NCBI RefSeq assembly: GCF_001179965.1
Contig: NZ_CVSH01000038.1
Span: forward strand, 1-64,000
Length of the DNA stretch: 64,000 nucleotides
Direction of reading: 5' to 3'
DNA from: Candidatus Pelagibacter communis
Lineage (GTDB): Bacteria > Pseudomonadota > Alphaproteobacteria > Pelagibacterales > Pelagibacteraceae
Shown: positions 1-10,863 of the stretch, one piece after another
Numbering within the stretch: position 1 is the stretch's first letter
How the letters are laid out: every line of letters starts with the position of its first letter
Program-made: the position numbers and the translations under genes
The notes under the pieces: generated by a model
Databases searched by the model: none
What the model was told of the DNA's origin: nothing
The model's input: the letters and a program-made list of their open reading frames with translations, nothing else

Positions 1-336
1 ATCGCAAGATTTTATAAACATGAAAGTTGTGGGCAGTGTACTCCATGCAGAGAGGGGTCTGGCTGGATGTGGAGAATGCTTGAGAGAATGGCAAAAGGTG
101 AAGCCTCAAGAGAGGAAGTTGACATGCTTATGGACGTCACAAAACAAATTGAAGGACATACAATTTGTGCTTTTGGAGAGGGTTCATCATGGCCTGTTCA
201 AGGATTATTAAGACATTTCAAAAAAGAAATAGTAAAAAGAAATAATTTTAATCCACTTGTAAATAAAGATAATAAAATTCCGTACCTTGTAGATCAACAT
301 TTATTAGAGAATGACAATGCTGAAATTAAAAGTTAA
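1..336 (+). CDS. nuoF: NADH-quinone oxidoreductase subunit F, C-terminal part
   Basis: This is the 3' end of the complex I subunit that binds FMN, NADH and the N3 4Fe-4S cluster. The reading frame is open from base 1, so the start lies outside the window. The visible 111 residues hold the cluster motif [11 protein letters not shown] near the beginning and the fourth cysteine in [13 protein letters not shown], both diagnostic for NuoF. The stop falls 26 bases inside nuoG, which suggests translational coupling. An internal methionine at base 67 is not the true start, because the cluster motif lies before it. Confidence 0.95.
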   Translation: MARFYKHESCGQCTPCREGSGWMWRMLERMAKGEASREEVDMLMDVTKQIEGHTICAFGEGSSWPVQGLLRHFKKEIVKRNNFNPLVNKDNKIPYLVDQHLLENDNAEIKS

Positions 337-2344
337 TGACAAAGATATCGAGATAGAGGAAGGTTTAACCGTCTTACAGGCATGTGAACAAGCTGGTGTT
401 GAAATACCAAGATTCTGTTATCATGAAAAACTATCAATAGCAGGTAATTGTCGGATGTGTTTAGTAGAGATGGAAAAATCACCTAAACCGATTGCTTCTT
501 GTGCGATGCCCGCCGCAGAGGGAATGAATATTAGAACAAATACACCTCAAGTGGAAAAAGCAAGAAAAGGTGTAATGGAGTTTTTGTTAGCAAATCATCC
601 ATTAGACTGTCCAGTGTGTGATCAGGGCGGGGAGTGTGATCTACAAGATCAGTCAATGTATTATGGAATTGACAAGTCAAGATTTAAAGAAAATAAAAGA
701 TTTGTACCAGAGAAATATATGGGTCCTCTTATTAAGACACAAATGACTAGGTGTATTCATTGCACAAGATGTGTAAGGTTTGCTACAGAAGTTGCTGGTA
801 TTCCTGAACTTGGAGCAATAGGAAGAGGTGAAGATATGCAAATTACCACTTATCTTGAAAAAGCGATGGAATCTGAATTATCTGGAAATGTAATTGATCT
901 TTGTCCAGTTGGAGCACTAACATCTAAACCTTACGTATTTGAAGCTAGACCTTGGGAGTTAAAAAAAACTGAAACAATAGATGTGATGGATGCAGTAGGA
1001 TCGAACATCAGAGTAGACACTTATGGATGGGAAGTAAAAAGGGTTTTACCTAGAATAAATGAAGAAATAAATGAAGAATGGATTTCTGACAAAACACGTT
1101 ATGCATGCGATGGTTTAAAAAGTCAAAGATTAGATCACCCTTTAAAAAAAATTAATAACGAATTTAAAAAAATTTCTTGGAAAGAAGCTTATGAAACTAT
1201 CGCAGAAAAAATTAAAATTACTTCATCTGATAAAATAGCAGGATTTATTGGAGATCTAACCAATATGGAAACAATGTTTGTGACAAAAGAGTTTTTTGAA
1301 AAAACAATTAAATCAAAAAACTTAGAAGCAAGAGATGATAATACTTATATTAATACTGAAGATAGGACTAATTATTTATTTAATAGTAAAATTAATGGCA
1401 TTGAAGAAGCAGATTTTATTCTATTGATTGGAGTTAATCCAAGACTTGAAGCAACAATGTTAAACGCAAGAATTAGAAAAAATTATGTAGCAAACAAAAC
1501 AGAAATTTTTTCAATTGGTGATGTAGGAGATCAAACATATCCATATAAAAAACTTTCAGCAGAAACAAAAATTATTAAAGAAATATATGAAAATAAATCA
1601 GAAATAAGTAAGAAAATTTTAGACTCTAAAAAACCCTTGGTAATAATTGGAAACTCAGCTTTAAATTTAAAATCTGGAAAATTTATATTTGAAAATATTA
1701 AAAAATTTTTGGTTGATAATAAAAAAATCAGAGATGAATGGAATCCACTTAATATACTTCCAGTTAATGCATCATCTGTAGGTAGTTACGATCTAAATTT
1801 GGTTAACAATGAAGAAAATCTAACATTAAAAAAATTACAAGAAAATGATTTTGAAATAGTATTTTTGATAGGTCAAGATAACCTTAAATTTAAAAAAAAA
1901 GCTGAATTTATAGTTTACATTGGAAGTCATGGGGATAATGGTGCTGAAATTGCAGATGTAATTCTTCCAGGTGCTACTTATACAGAACAAGACGGATTTT
2001 TTACAAATTTAGAGGGGAAATTACAGAAAGCCTATAGAGCATCATTTCCGCCAGGGGAAGCAAAAGAGGATTATAAAATTTTAAATGAATTGTCTGAACT
2101 TTTGAAGAGAAAAAAACTATTTCAAAACAAGGACGATCTTATTGATAATCTTCTTAACTATTTAGATTTAAATCAAAAGAAAATACAATCAAAAATTTTT
2201 TCTCCTGTAGATTATATAGATGAAAAAATAATAATTAATCCAATAGATTACTATTATTCAAATGTTATAGCTAGAGCGTCAAAAACAATGTCAGAGTGTA
2301 GAAGTATTAAAACTGATCTAAAAAAAACAGGCACAGAAGGATAG
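311..2344 (+). CDS. nuoG: NADH-quinone oxidoreductase subunit G
   Basis: Peripheral-arm iron-sulfur subunit of complex I, carrying electrons from NuoF towards the quinone site. The N-terminus has a 2Fe-2S ferredoxin fold with Cys36, 47, 50 and 64. It is followed by the [14 protein letters not shown] segment (an HxxxCxxC-type N5 site) and [11 protein letters not shown] molybdopterin-oxidoreductase-like domain fills the C-terminal half. At 677 aa it is near the alphaproteobacterial norm. The start at 311 gives MTMLKLKV; an ATG two codons later (317) is equally plausible. It abuts nuoH with no gap. Confidence 0.97.
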   Translation: MTMLKLKVNDKDIEIEEGLTVLQACEQAGVEIPRFCYHEKLSIAGNCRMCLVEMEKSPKPIASCAMPAAEGMNIRTNTPQVEKARKGVMEFLLANHPLDCPVCDQGGECDLQDQSMYYGIDKSRFKENKRFVPEKYMGPLIKTQMTRCIHCTRCVRFATEVAGIPELGAIGRGEDMQITTYLEKAMESELSGNVIDLCPVGALTSKPYVFEARPWELKKTETIDVMDAVGSNIRVDTYGWEVKRVLPRINEEINEEWISDKTRYACDGLKSQRLDHPLKKINNEFKKISWKEAYETIAEKIKITSSDKIAGFIGDLTNMETMFVTKEFFEKTIKSKNLEARDDNTYINTEDRTNYLFNSKINGIEEADFILLIGVNPRLEATMLNARIRKNYVANKTEIFSIGDVGDQTYPYKKLSAETKIIKEIYENKSEISKKILDSKKPLVIIGNSALNLKSGKFIFENIKKFLVDNKKIRDEWNPLNILPVNASSVGSYDLNLVNNEENLTLKKLQENDFEIVFLIGQDNLKFKKKAEFIVYIGSHGDNGAEIADVILPGATYTEQDGFFTNLEGKLQKAYRASFPPGEAKEDYKILNELSELLKRKKLFQNKDDLIDNLLNYLDLNQKKIQSKIFSPVDYIDEKIIINPIDYYYSNVIARASKTMSECRSIKTDLKKTGTEG

Positions 2345-3346
2345 ATGCAACATTATTTTATAATTTTAGCCTCTGAGATTTACAAAATTTTATTTTTATT
2401 GATTCCAGTTCTAGTTACCGTAGCAATGATTGTTTGGCTAGACAGAAGAGTGTGGGCATTTGTTCAAAAAAGAAGAGGTCCTAATGTAGTTGGTCCGTTT
2501 GGACTACTACAATCACTAGCAGATGCTCTTAAATATATATTTAAGGAAATAATAATACCTGCAAGCTCAAATAAAGTAATCTTCATATTAGCACCAATTG
2601 TTACAATGACGTTGGCACTTATAGCTTGGGCAGTAATACCTTTTAGTGATGAATTTGTTTTAGCCGATATTAATGTCGGAATATTATATATCTTTGCTGT
2701 TTCCTCACTTGGTGTTTATGGAATAATTATGGGAGGTTGGGCCTCAAATTCAAAGTATCCTTTTTTAGGCTCAATAAGATCAGCAGCCCAGATGGTATCT
2801 TATGAGGTATCGATTGGTGTTATAATAATTAATGTATTGTTATGTGTTGGGTCCCTAAATTTAAGCGACATTGTTTTAGCTCAAGAAAAAATTTGGTTTG
2901 TCATACCTTTATTTCCAATGTTTGTGATTTTTTTTATATCAGCACTTGCAGAAACAAATAGACCACCATTTGATTTACCTGAGGCTGAGGCGGAACTTGT
3001 AGCAGGTTATCAAACAGAATACTCCGGAATGATGTATGCAATGTTTTGGTTAGGGGAATATGCAAATATACTTTTAATGTGTGCATTAGGTTCTATATTA
3101 TTTTTGGGTGGATGGTTATCTCCAATAAATATGTACCCATTTGATATAGTGCCCAGTCCTTTATGGTTAATTCTCAAAATTCTCTTTTTATTTATATTAT
3201 TTGCACTAGTTAAAGCCATCGTACCAAGATATAGATATGATCAATTAATGAAGCTAGGTTGGAAAATATTCCTTCCATTTTCTTTAATTTGGGTGGTTTT
3301 AACTGCAGGGTATTTAATGTATTTTGATTTATTACCGATGGTTTAA
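2345..3346 (+). CDS. nuoH: NADH-quinone oxidoreductase subunit H
   Basis: Membrane subunit of complex I that helps form the quinone-binding chamber at the junction with the peripheral arm. The 333-aa protein has about eight hydrophobic segments. It carries the family signatures [19 protein letters not shown] near the N-terminus and [20 protein letters not shown] in the centre; the acidic cluster in the latter lines the quinone site. It begins directly after the nuoG stop and ends 2 bases before nuoI. Confidence 0.98.
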   Translation: MQHYFIILASEIYKILFLLIPVLVTVAMIVWLDRRVWAFVQKRRGPNVVGPFGLLQSLADALKYIFKEIIIPASSNKVIFILAPIVTMTLALIAWAVIPFSDEFVLADINVGILYIFAVSSLGVYGIIMGGWASNSKYPFLGSIRSAAQMVSYEVSIGVIIINVLLCVGSLNLSDIVLAQEKIWFVIPLFPMFVIFFISALAETNRPPFDLPEAEAELVAGYQTEYSGMMYAMFWLGEYANILLMCALGSILFLGGWLSPINMYPFDIVPSPLWLILKILFLFILFALVKAIVPRYRYDQLMKLGWKIFLPFSLIWVVLTAGYLMYFDLLPMV

Positions 3347-3348
3347 TT

Positions 3349-3834
3349 ATGAAATTACGAAGAATATTTAAAACAGTATTTATGGTAGACTTCATCACTG
3401 GTCTATCAATGGCTATTAAAGAACTATTTAAAGAGAAAAAAACAATTAATTATCCTTTTGAAAAAGGAAAGATCAGCCCAAGGTTCCGGGGGGAGCATGC
3501 CTTAAGAAGATATCCTAATGGTGAGGAAAGATGTATTGCTTGCAAATTATGCGAAGCAGTTTGTCCAGCTCAAGCCATAACTATCGAGTCAAACGAAAGA
3601 GCTGACGGCAGTAGAAAAACAACAAGGTATGATATTGACATGTTAAAATGTATTTATTGTGGTTTATGTGAAGAGTCGTGCCCTGTGGATGCAATTGTTC
3701 AAGGACCAAATTTTGAATTTGCTACAGAAACAAGAGAGGAATTATATTATAATAAGGAAAAATTGTTAGAAAACGGAGATCGTTGGGAGAGTGTATTAGC
3801 GGCAAACATTAAAGCTGATAATCCCTATAGATAA
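3349..3834 (+). CDS. nuoI: NADH-quinone oxidoreductase subunit I
   Basis: Ferredoxin-like subunit of complex I carrying clusters N6a and N6b. The 161-aa protein has two classical 4Fe-4S motifs, with cysteines at 62, 65, 68, 72 and 101, 104, 107, 111. The N-terminal segment ends in [17 protein letters not shown], typical of the family. The last base of its stop codon is the first base of the nuoJ start. Confidence 0.98.
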   Translation: MKLRRIFKTVFMVDFITGLSMAIKELFKEKKTINYPFEKGKISPRFRGEHALRRYPNGEERCIACKLCEAVCPAQAITIESNERADGSRKTTRYDIDMLKCIYCGLCEESCPVDAIVQGPNFEFATETREELYYNKEKLLENGDRWESVLAANIKADNPYR

Positions 3835-4463
3835 TGATAGCTCACGCAATTTTTTTTTATATATTTTCTTTTATAGCCGTTATCTCAGCAGTAATGGTAA
3901 CTGTTTCAAAAAATACAGTTCACTCAGTTTTTTTTTTAATTTTAGATTTTATTAGCATTTCATGTTTATTTATTATGATCGGTGCAGAGTTTTTGGGAAT
4001 GATTATGCTAATTGTATATGTTGGCGCTGTTGCAGTACTATTTTTATTTGTTGTTATGATGTTAAATGTAGCACATCAAAAAAATACATTTTTTAAATCA
4101 ACTCATGGATCAAGACACATACCTATTGGACTACTAGTAAGTCTAATTATTTTTTTTGAATTAGTAATAGTAGTTGGTGGCTGGAAATATAAACCTGATT
4201 TAATAAATAGTATTTCTTTAGAAATAAGCGAGGTCTCAAACACTCACTCAATAGGATATGTTCTATATACAGATTATATACATTTATTTCAGCTCTCTGG
4301 CATGATTCTTTTAGTTGCTATGATTGGAGCAATTATTTTAACTTATAGAAAAAGAGAAGGGTTAAAAAGGCAAAGTTATTTTAGTCAAATTTCAAGAGAA
4401 AAAGGTGATGGCGTAGATTTAGTAGATGTTGAGAAAAATAAAGGAGTAAAAATTGATGTTTGA
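3834..4463 (+). CDS. nuoJ: NADH-quinone oxidoreductase subunit J
   Basis: Small membrane subunit of the complex I proton-translocating arm. The 209-aa protein has about five hydrophobic helices. The conserved third-helix region [29 protein letters not shown], which contains the pi-bulge seen in structures of the family, is clear. The stop overlaps the start of nuoK by 8 bases. Confidence 0.96.
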   Translation: MIAHAIFFYIFSFIAVISAVMVTVSKNTVHSVFFLILDFISISCLFIMIGAEFLGMIMLIVYVGAVAVLFLFVVMMLNVAHQKNTFFKSTHGSRHIPIGLLVSLIIFFELVIVVGGWKYKPDLINSISLEISEVSNTHSIGYVLYTDYIHLFQLSGMILLVAMIGAIILTYRKREGLKRQSYFSQISREKGDGVDLVDVEKNKGVKIDV

Positions 4464-4767
4464 AATTGGTCTTGGTCATTATTTAACACTCGGGGCAGTT
4501 ATATTTACCATTGGAGTAGTTGGAATTTTTTTAAATAGAAAAAATATTATTGTGATTTTAATGAGTATTGAACTAATTTTGTTATCAGTAAATATAAATC
4601 TAGTTTCATTCTCAATTTTTATTAATGATTTGAGTGGTCAGATATTTACATTATTTATCCTAACCGTTGCAGCAGCAGAAGCAGCAATAGGTCTTGCAAT
4701 AATAGTTGTATATTACAGAAATGCTGGAAGTATACGTGTAGAGGAAATAGACAAATTAAAAGGTTAA
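4456..4767 (+). CDS. nuoK: NADH-quinone oxidoreductase subunit K
   Basis: Small antiporter-like membrane subunit of complex I with three transmembrane helices. The membrane glutamate in [11 protein letters not shown] and a second one in [11 protein letters not shown] are both present; these acidic residues are needed for proton transfer in the family. I chose the ATG at 4456 ([10 protein letters not shown]) over the TTG one codon earlier. The length of 103 aa is standard. It overlaps the end of nuoJ by 8 bases. Confidence 0.96.
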   Translation: MFEIGLGHYLTLGAVIFTIGVVGIFLNRKNIIVILMSIELILLSVNINLVSFSIFINDLSGQIFTLFILTVAAAEAAIGLAIIVVYYRNAGSIRVEEIDKLKG

Positions 4768-4768
4768 A

Positions 4769-6682
4769 ATGGAATACCTAATATTATTTTTACCATTGAT
4801 AGGTGCAATCATATCTGGTTTTTTTGGAAATAAAATTGGAGATAGATCTTCAGAAATACTAACAAGCTTATTTACAACAACAGCGGCGATTTTATCTATA
4901 ATTATTTTTTATAATGTTATCTTTGAGGGGTATGAAAATAATATAGTATTATTTAAATGGATTTACTCTGGTACTCTAAATGTAAACTGGTCCATAAAAA
5001 TTGATGCTTTGTCATCAGTAATGTTGGTGGTTGTTACGTTTGTATCATCATTAGTTCATATTTATTCCGTTGGTTACATGTCTCATGACCCAAATAAACC
5101 AAGGTTTATGTGTTATTTATCCTTATTTACATTTTCAATGCTAGCCCTTGTTACTGCTGACAATTTTTTACAATTATTTTTTGGTTGGGAAGGAGTAGGT
5201 TTATGTTCTTATTTACTGATTGGATTTTGGTTTAAAAAAGAAACTGCGAATAATGCAGCAATAAAAGCTTTTTTAGTAAATAGAGTAGGTGATTTTGGTC
5301 TAGCTTTAGGTGTTTTCTTAATCTTTTATTATTTTGGAACTGTAAACTTTGATGTTGTATTTGAACAAATTCCACAAATTGACAAAAAGAGTATTAATTT
5401 TTTAGGAGTAAATTTTAATGCAGTAGATTTAATATGTTTGTTACTTTTCATTGGAGCAATGGGTAAATCTGCCCAAATTTTTTTACATACTTGGTTACCC
5501 GATGCCATGGAGGGGCCGACACCCGTATCTGCACTTATACATGCAGCTACAATGGTAACAGCTGGTGTATTTTTAGTTGTTAGATGTTCACCAATTTATG
5601 AATATTCAGAATTAATTTTGGCATTCATAACTATAATCGGTATGACAACTGCAATTTTTGCTGCAAGCATTGCTTTAGTTCAAGATGATATTAAAAAAAT
5701 AATTGCCTATTCGACCTGTAGTCAATTAGGTTATATGTTCTTTGCTGCTGGTGTTGGTGCATATAATGTTGCTATGTTTCACCTGTTTACACATGCTTTT
5801 TTTAAAGCTTTATTATTTCTAGGATCAGGTTCAGTTATTCATTCTTTTAAAGACGAACAAAATATAAACTTAATGGGAGGAGTCTGGAAAAAGCTACCTG
5901 CAACATATTCTTTAATGATCGTTGGTACATTAGCATTAACAGGATTTCCTTTTTTATCTGGATTTTATTCAAAAGATGCAATTATTGAGTTTGCTTATCT
6001 AAGTGGGAGTAATGTTGGATATTATGCAGCATCAATTGGAATATTCACAGCTTTATTAACATCTATTTACTCTTGGCGATTGATATTTAAAACATTTCAC
6101 GGAACTTATGAAAATAAAGATATAAAAATAGATGAGATGCATGAGTCGCCTTTAGTGATGATTGTGCCTTTATTTATTTTAGCTTTAGGTGCAATTGGTT
6201 CAGGTTACTTATTCAAAGAGCTTTTTATAGGCTATAATAGTTCGGCTAATTTTTGGGGAAACTCTATATTTTTTTTAGAGCCCTTAAGTCAAAATCATCC
6301 ACCCAAATGGTTCATTTTGCTTACACCAATATTAGTTGTTTTAACAATTCCGTTTTCATATATTTTATTTGTTAAAAATAAAGATTTTCTTATAAATTTT
6401 GTTTCAACGAACCGACCACTTTATCAATTTCTAAAAAATAAATGGTACTTTGATGAGCTATACGATTTTTTATTTGTAAGATTTTTTAAATTTATCGGAA
6501 AATTCTTTTGGAAAAAAATTGATGGAGCTGTAATAGATAAATTTGGACCTGATGGTATTTCAAATATAATAAAATTTTTATCAAATAAAGCTGTCAAATT
6601 TCAAACCGGTTATGTATATCAATATGCTTTTGTTATGCTAATAGGTTTTTCAATTTTATTAACAATTTTAATTGTAAAATAA
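4769..6682 (+). CDS. nuoL: NADH-quinone oxidoreductase subunit L
   Basis: Distal antiporter-like proton-pumping subunit of complex I, with the long lateral helix at its C-terminus. The 637-aa protein is almost entirely hydrophobic helices. Signatures include FFGWEGVGLCSYLLIGFW, with the key membrane glutamate, and HTWLPDAMEGPTPVSALIHAATMV, with the conserved histidines and prolines. It starts 1 base after nuoK and its final base is shared with the nuoM start. Confidence 0.98.
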   Translation: MEYLILFLPLIGAIISGFFGNKIGDRSSEILTSLFTTTAAILSIIIFYNVIFEGYENNIVLFKWIYSGTLNVNWSIKIDALSSVMLVVVTFVSSLVHIYSVGYMSHDPNKPRFMCYLSLFTFSMLALVTADNFLQLFFGWEGVGLCSYLLIGFWFKKETANNAAIKAFLVNRVGDFGLALGVFLIFYYFGTVNFDVVFEQIPQIDKKSINFLGVNFNAVDLICLLLFIGAMGKSAQIFLHTWLPDAMEGPTPVSALIHAATMVTAGVFLVVRCSPIYEYSELILAFITIIGMTTAIFAASIALVQDDIKKIIAYSTCSQLGYMFFAAGVGAYNVAMFHLFTHAFFKALLFLGSGSVIHSFKDEQNINLMGGVWKKLPATYSLMIVGTLALTGFPFLSGFYSKDAIIEFAYLSGSNVGYYAASIGIFTALLTSIYSWRLIFKTFHGTYENKDIKIDEMHESPLVMIVPLFILALGAIGSGYLFKELFIGYNSSANFWGNSIFFLEPLSQNHPPKWFILLTPILVVLTIPFSYILFVKNKDFLINFVSTNRPLYQFLKNKWYFDELYDFLFVRFFKFIGKFFWKKIDGAVIDKFGPDGISNIIKFLSNKAVKFQTGYVYQYAFVMLIGFSILLTILIVK

Positions 6683-8178
6683 TGAATATACCGATTTTAT
6701 CGTCTTTAATATTTCTACCTACAATTGGAGCAATATTTATCTTTTTTTCTAGATCTAAAAATGAAAAATATAATAGTAGCAAATATGTTGCATTATTTAT
6801 AACTATAGCAAATTTTTTTCTATCTATATATCTATGGTTAATTTTTGATCAATCAACATCAGATTTTCAATTTGTAGAAACTAGAGAATGGATCCCTGGT
6901 TTTATAAATTACAAAGTAGGTGTTGATGGTATTTCTATTTTATTTATTATTTTAACTACATTTATAACACCTATATGCGTTGTATCAGTCAATAAAACCA
7001 TTAAGTCACGTCTAAAAGATTTTTTAATATCGATTTTACTTCTTGAAACTTTAATGATTGGAGTTTTTTGTTCTCTTGACTTAGTAATTTTTTATTTATT
7101 CTTTGAAGGTGGCTTAATACCAATGTTTCTCATAATAGGTATTTGGGGTGGTGAGAGAAGAGTGTATTCTGCTTTTAAGTTTTTTTTGTTTACACTTTTA
7201 GGATCTGTTTTGATGTTAGTCGCAATAATATCTATTTATTGGCTAACAGGCACAACAGATGTTGTGAAACTTTATGAAATTGGTATTGATGCAAAATACC
7301 AAAATTTATTATGGCTTGCTTTTTTTAGTTCATTTGCCGTTAAAACTCCTATGTGGCCTGTGCACACATGGTTACCCGATGCCCATGTTGAAGCACCAAC
7401 AGCTGGGTCCGTTATATTAGCTGCAATTCTACTTAAAATGGCAGGCTATGGATTTTTAAGATTTTCAATTGGACTATTTCCAATTGGCTCAGAATATTTT
7501 GTACCATTAGTATATATCTTAAGTTTGATAGCTATAATTTATACATCATTGGTAGCTCTAATGCAGGAAGATATGAAAAAATTGATAGCTTATTCTTCAG
7601 TAGCACATATGGGTTTTGTCACATTAGGCATATTCACTCTTACTCAACAAGGTTTAGAAGGAAGTATTTTTCAAATGATAAGTCATGGATTAGTGTCAGC
7701 AGCTTTATTTCTTTGTGTAGGTGTAGTTTATGAAAGAATGCATACAAGATTGATAAAAGATTATGGTGGCTTAGTGTCAATAATGCCAAAATACGCAATT
7801 GTTTTTATGATATTTGCTTTAGGATCGTTAAGCCTTCCTGGTACAAGTGGCTTTATTGGTGAATTTTTAATCCTTATGGGAGCTTTTAAAAAAAACTTTT
7901 TAGTAGCAACAGTTGCAAGTGTTGGTGTAATTTTAGGCGCTGCATATATACTTTGGTTATATAAAAGAGTTATATTTGGAAAAATAAAAAATCAGGAAGT
8001 TACAAAAATGCTAGATTTAAATAAACATGAGATATTAATTCTTTGGAGTTTAGCAGTACCAATTATTTTTTTTGGTTTTTATCCTGAACCTTTAATTAAT
8101 ACCATGGAGGTCTCAATTAATAATTTAATTGATATGTATAATTCAAATTTATCAAATAATATTGTAATGAGTAAATGA
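6682..8178 (+). CDS. nuoM: NADH-quinone oxidoreductase subunit M
   Basis: Second antiporter-like proton channel of complex I. The 498-aa polytopic protein carries YLFFEGGLIPMFLIIGIWGG, holding the conserved membrane glutamate, and VHTWLPDAHVEAPTAGSVIL, the NuoM version of the discontinuous-helix motif. Length and order match the family. It overlaps nuoN by 4 bases. Confidence 0.98.
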   Translation: MNIPILSSLIFLPTIGAIFIFFSRSKNEKYNSSKYVALFITIANFFLSIYLWLIFDQSTSDFQFVETREWIPGFINYKVGVDGISILFIILTTFITPICVVSVNKTIKSRLKDFLISILLLETLMIGVFCSLDLVIFYLFFEGGLIPMFLIIGIWGGERRVYSAFKFFLFTLLGSVLMLVAIISIYWLTGTTDVVKLYEIGIDAKYQNLLWLAFFSSFAVKTPMWPVHTWLPDAHVEAPTAGSVILAAILLKMAGYGFLRFSIGLFPIGSEYFVPLVYILSLIAIIYTSLVALMQEDMKKLIAYSSVAHMGFVTLGIFTLTQQGLEGSIFQMISHGLVSAALFLCVGVVYERMHTRLIKDYGGLVSIMPKYAIVFMIFALGSLSLPGTSGFIGEFLILMGAFKKNFLVATVASVGVILGAAYILWLYKRVIFGKIKNQEVTKMLDLNKHEILILWSLAVPIIFFGFYPEPLINTMEVSINNLIDMYNSNLSNNIVMSK

Positions 8179-9593
8179 ATATTGATTTAAATCTCATATT
8201 TCCAGAAATATTCTTATCACTCTCAATAATGTCTTTATTAATGATTGGAGTTTTTAAAAAAAATAGTTCTAATCTTATATTTAATTTATCAATATTAACT
8301 TTATTTATTCTTGCAGCTTTAATTTTAAATTTATCCTCAGTCAATAAAATTTTAATTTTCAATAATAGTTATGTGATAGATGATGTTGCCAATTTTATGA
8401 AAATATTGACAGCTATATCTGCAATTTTTGTTTTATCTATTTCGACAGATTTTTTGAAGAGTTTAAAAATTTACCAAATTGAATATCCAATTTTAATTCT
8501 CTGCTCGATACTTGGTATGATGGTTATGATAAGCTCAAATGATTTGATTGTTTTTTATATTGGCCTGGAACTTCAGTCTCTTGCTCTATATGTTCTTGCT
8601 GCTTTTAATAGAGATAATGTTTTATCTTCTGAGTCGGGGTTAAAATATTTTGTATTAAGCGCGTTATCCTCTGGCTTATTACTTTATGGCTGCTCATTAA
8701 TATATGGTTTTACAGGTTCAACAAATTTTAATGAAATAGCGAACAACACAAACCAAGTTCCTTATGGTTTAACGTTTGGAATTGTTTTTATATTGGTTGG
8801 TTTAGCATTTAAAATTTCAGCCGTGCCATTTCATATGTGGGCACCTGACGTCTATCAAGGTTCACCAACATCAGTAACATTATTTTTTGCCTTAGTGCCA
8901 AAAATAGCAGCCACATGTGTATTTATAAGATTTTTATATGTACCCTTTGTTAATATGATTGAACAATGGCAAATGATAATAATATTTATTTCAATAGCCT
9001 CAATGATTTTTGGAGCCATAGCTGCAATTGGCCAAAAAAATTTGAAAAGACTTATAGCTTACAGTTCTATAGGGCATATGGGCTATTCACTTGCAGGGAT
9101 TGCCACAGGAAGTAGCGAAGGTGCACAAAGTACAATAATTTATATAACAATTTATGTAATCATGAATCTAGCACTGTTTTGCTGTTTATTTATGTTAAAA
9201 AGAAATAATGAATATTTCGAAAATATTGAAGATCTATCTGGTCTTTCTAAAAATCATCCAATTTTATCTCTATCTTTATTAATCATATTATTTTCATTAG
9301 CTGGAATTCCACCATTAGCAGGTTTTTTTGCAAAATTTTATATTTTTATGGCAGTTATAGAGCAATCAATGTTTTTTTTAGCAATAATCGGCTTACTATC
9401 AACAGTTGTCGCGGCTTTTTATTATTTGAGAATAATTAAAATTATATATTTTGATCCAAGCAAAGAAAAGTATGACTCCAATCATAGTTTAGGATTAAGA
9501 ATATCATTGATTGTGTCTACTATTTTTTTAGTTTTTTACTTCACATATCCAAATAGCCTTTTAGGAATAATCTCAAAAATTAATATCATTTAA
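8175..9593 (+). CDS. nuoN: NADH-quinone oxidoreductase subunit N
   Basis: Third antiporter-like subunit of complex I and last nuo gene of the cluster. The 472-aa polytopic protein has FYIGLELQSLALYVLAAF, FKISAVPFHMWAPDVYQGSP and AYSSIGHMGY, all standard for NuoN. The terminal TAATG shares one A with the birA start, so the nuo genes run straight into unrelated cofactor genes, as is common in Alphaproteobacteria. Confidence 0.98.
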   Translation: MNIDLNLIFPEIFLSLSIMSLLMIGVFKKNSSNLIFNLSILTLFILAALILNLSSVNKILIFNNSYVIDDVANFMKILTAISAIFVLSISTDFLKSLKIYQIEYPILILCSILGMMVMISSNDLIVFYIGLELQSLALYVLAAFNRDNVLSSESGLKYFVLSALSSGLLLYGCSLIYGFTGSTNFNEIANNTNQVPYGLTFGIVFILVGLAFKISAVPFHMWAPDVYQGSPTSVTLFFALVPKIAATCVFIRFLYVPFVNMIEQWQMIIIFISIASMIFGAIAAIGQKNLKRLIAYSSIGHMGYSLAGIATGSSEGAQSTIIYITIYVIMNLALFCCLFMLKRNNEYFENIEDLSGLSKNHPILSLSLLIILFSLAGIPPLAGFFAKFYIFMAVIEQSMFFLAIIGLLSTVVAAFYYLRIIKIIYFDPSKEKYDSNHSLGLRISLIVSTIFLVFYFTYPNSLLGIISKINII

Positions 9594-10120
9594 TGGTAAT
9601 TAAGAAATATTATTTTAAAAAAATTAAAAGTACTAACGATCAAGCAATTAAAATGATTAAAAGAGGCTATAATAAAGGCATTATAATTACTGAAGAACAG
9701 ACTGATGGCAGAGGACAGCATGGGAATAAATGGATTTCATTAAAGGGAAATTTGTTTATGACAATTTTTTTTGAAATCAACAAAAAAAGAAAAATTTCTG
9801 AATTTACCAAATTGAACTTAAAAATAATAAAAAGAGTAATACAAAAATATATAAAAAAAAAATTAACAATTAAGTACCCAAATGACATACTTGTTAATGA
9901 AAAAAAAATTTGTGGAATACTTCAAGAGGTTATTTTTTTTAAACTTAAAAAACTGATGATAGTTGGAATTGGAATAAATATAAAAAAATCTCCAAAAATC
10001 AATAAATATAAAACAACATTTTTAAATCAGCATACTATAAAAAAAATAGATAAAATGTCTGTAATAAAAAATCTACAAAAAATATTTGAAAAAAATATAA
10101 GGTTTTATAAATGTATTTAA
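9593..10120 (+). CDS. birA: Biotin-[acetyl-CoA-carboxylase] ligase, short form
   Basis: Attaches biotin to the carrier-protein lysine of acetyl-CoA carboxylase through biotinyl-5'-AMP. The biotin/ATP-binding loop GRGQHGNKW (about residues 39-47), KYPNDILVNEKKICGILQE with the catalytic lysine, and VGIGINI are present. There is no N-terminal DNA-binding domain, so it should not be a repressor. At 175 aa it also lacks most of the small C-terminal SH3-like domain found in typical enzymes of about 230-320 aa. Its frame is intact and very lysine-rich. It overlaps coaX by 10 bases. Confidence 0.88.
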   Translation: MVIKKYYFKKIKSTNDQAIKMIKRGYNKGIIITEEQTDGRGQHGNKWISLKGNLFMTIFFEINKKRKISEFTKLNLKIIKRVIQKYIKKKLTIKYPNDILVNEKKICGILQEVIFFKLKKLMIVGIGINIKKSPKINKYKTTFLNQHTIKKIDKMSVIKNLQKIFEKNIRFYKCI

Positions 10121-10863
10121 TTGGCGATATTGGAAATACTGAAACCAAAATCTTTTTGTTTGATCAAAATTTTAAAATTAAAAAAAAATGGAATCTTCCA
10201 TCAATTAAGATAAGTAAAAGATATCTCTATTTAAATATGCGATTTTTGATAAGTAAAAGATCGAAAGTCAAAAAAATTATATTTAGCAGTGTTGTTCCAA
10301 AATCATTTTTTTTAATTAAAGAATTTTTAAATAAAGAGATTAAAAAAGTAAGAGTTATCGAATTAAAACAGATTAATTTAAAAAATCTAATAAAATTAAG
10401 GGTAAACAGAAAACAAGTTGGATCTGATAGACTAGCAAATGCTATTGGTATTATGGAAAAAAATAAAAATTATATAGTAATAGATTTTGGAACTGCTACC
10501 ACTTTTGATGTCATAACTAATAATATTTATTTAGGAGGAATTATAGCCCCAGGTGTTAATCTTTCTTTAGAAAATTTAATAAACAAAGCTTCTTTGATCC
10601 CTAGAATAAAGTTAAATAAAACCTCTAATATCATTGGGAAAAATACGTCTGATGCTGTTAAATCAGGTTTTTTTTGGGGATACTCAGGTCTAATTGACAA
10701 TATAATTAAATTGATTAAAAAAAACACACAAAAACAATTTAGAGTAATTCTTACAGGTGGTTTATCACATCTTTTTAAAAATTCTTTAAAAGGCAAACCA
10801 TTAATTAAAAAAGATTTGACTATAAATGGTTTAAAAAAAGTAATTTTAAAATTAAAAATATGA
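10111..10863 (+). CDS. coaX: Type III pantothenate kinase
   Basis: Phosphorylates pantothenate in the first step of coenzyme A synthesis. The 250-aa protein shows the ASKHA-fold phosphate loop DIGNTETKIFLFD at the N-terminus, a VGSDRLANAIG segment with the family aspartate, DFGTATTFDVI, and GGIIAPGVNLSLENL. It sits between birA and rnj, its usual alphaproteobacterial neighbours, and overlaps each by a few bases. Confidence 0.93.
   Translation: MYLIGDIGNTETKIFLFDQNFKIKKKWNLPSIKISKRYLYLNMRFLISKRSKVKKIIFSSVVPKSFFLIKEFLNKEIKKVRVIELKQINLKNLIKLRVNRKQVGSDRLANAIGIMEKNKNYIVIDFGTATTFDVITNNIYLGGIIAPGVNLSLENLINKASLIPRIKLNKTSNIIGKNTSDAVKSGFFWGYSGLIDNIIKLIKKNTQKQFRVILTGGLSHLFKNSLKGKPLIKKDLTINGLKKVILKLKI

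Noticed and set aside
9593-10863. birA-coaX as horizontally acquired because of very high lysine and A+T content
   Set aside because: Their location is the ordinary alphaproteobacterial one and other genes here (uppS, dxr, ppiD-like) are just as biased.
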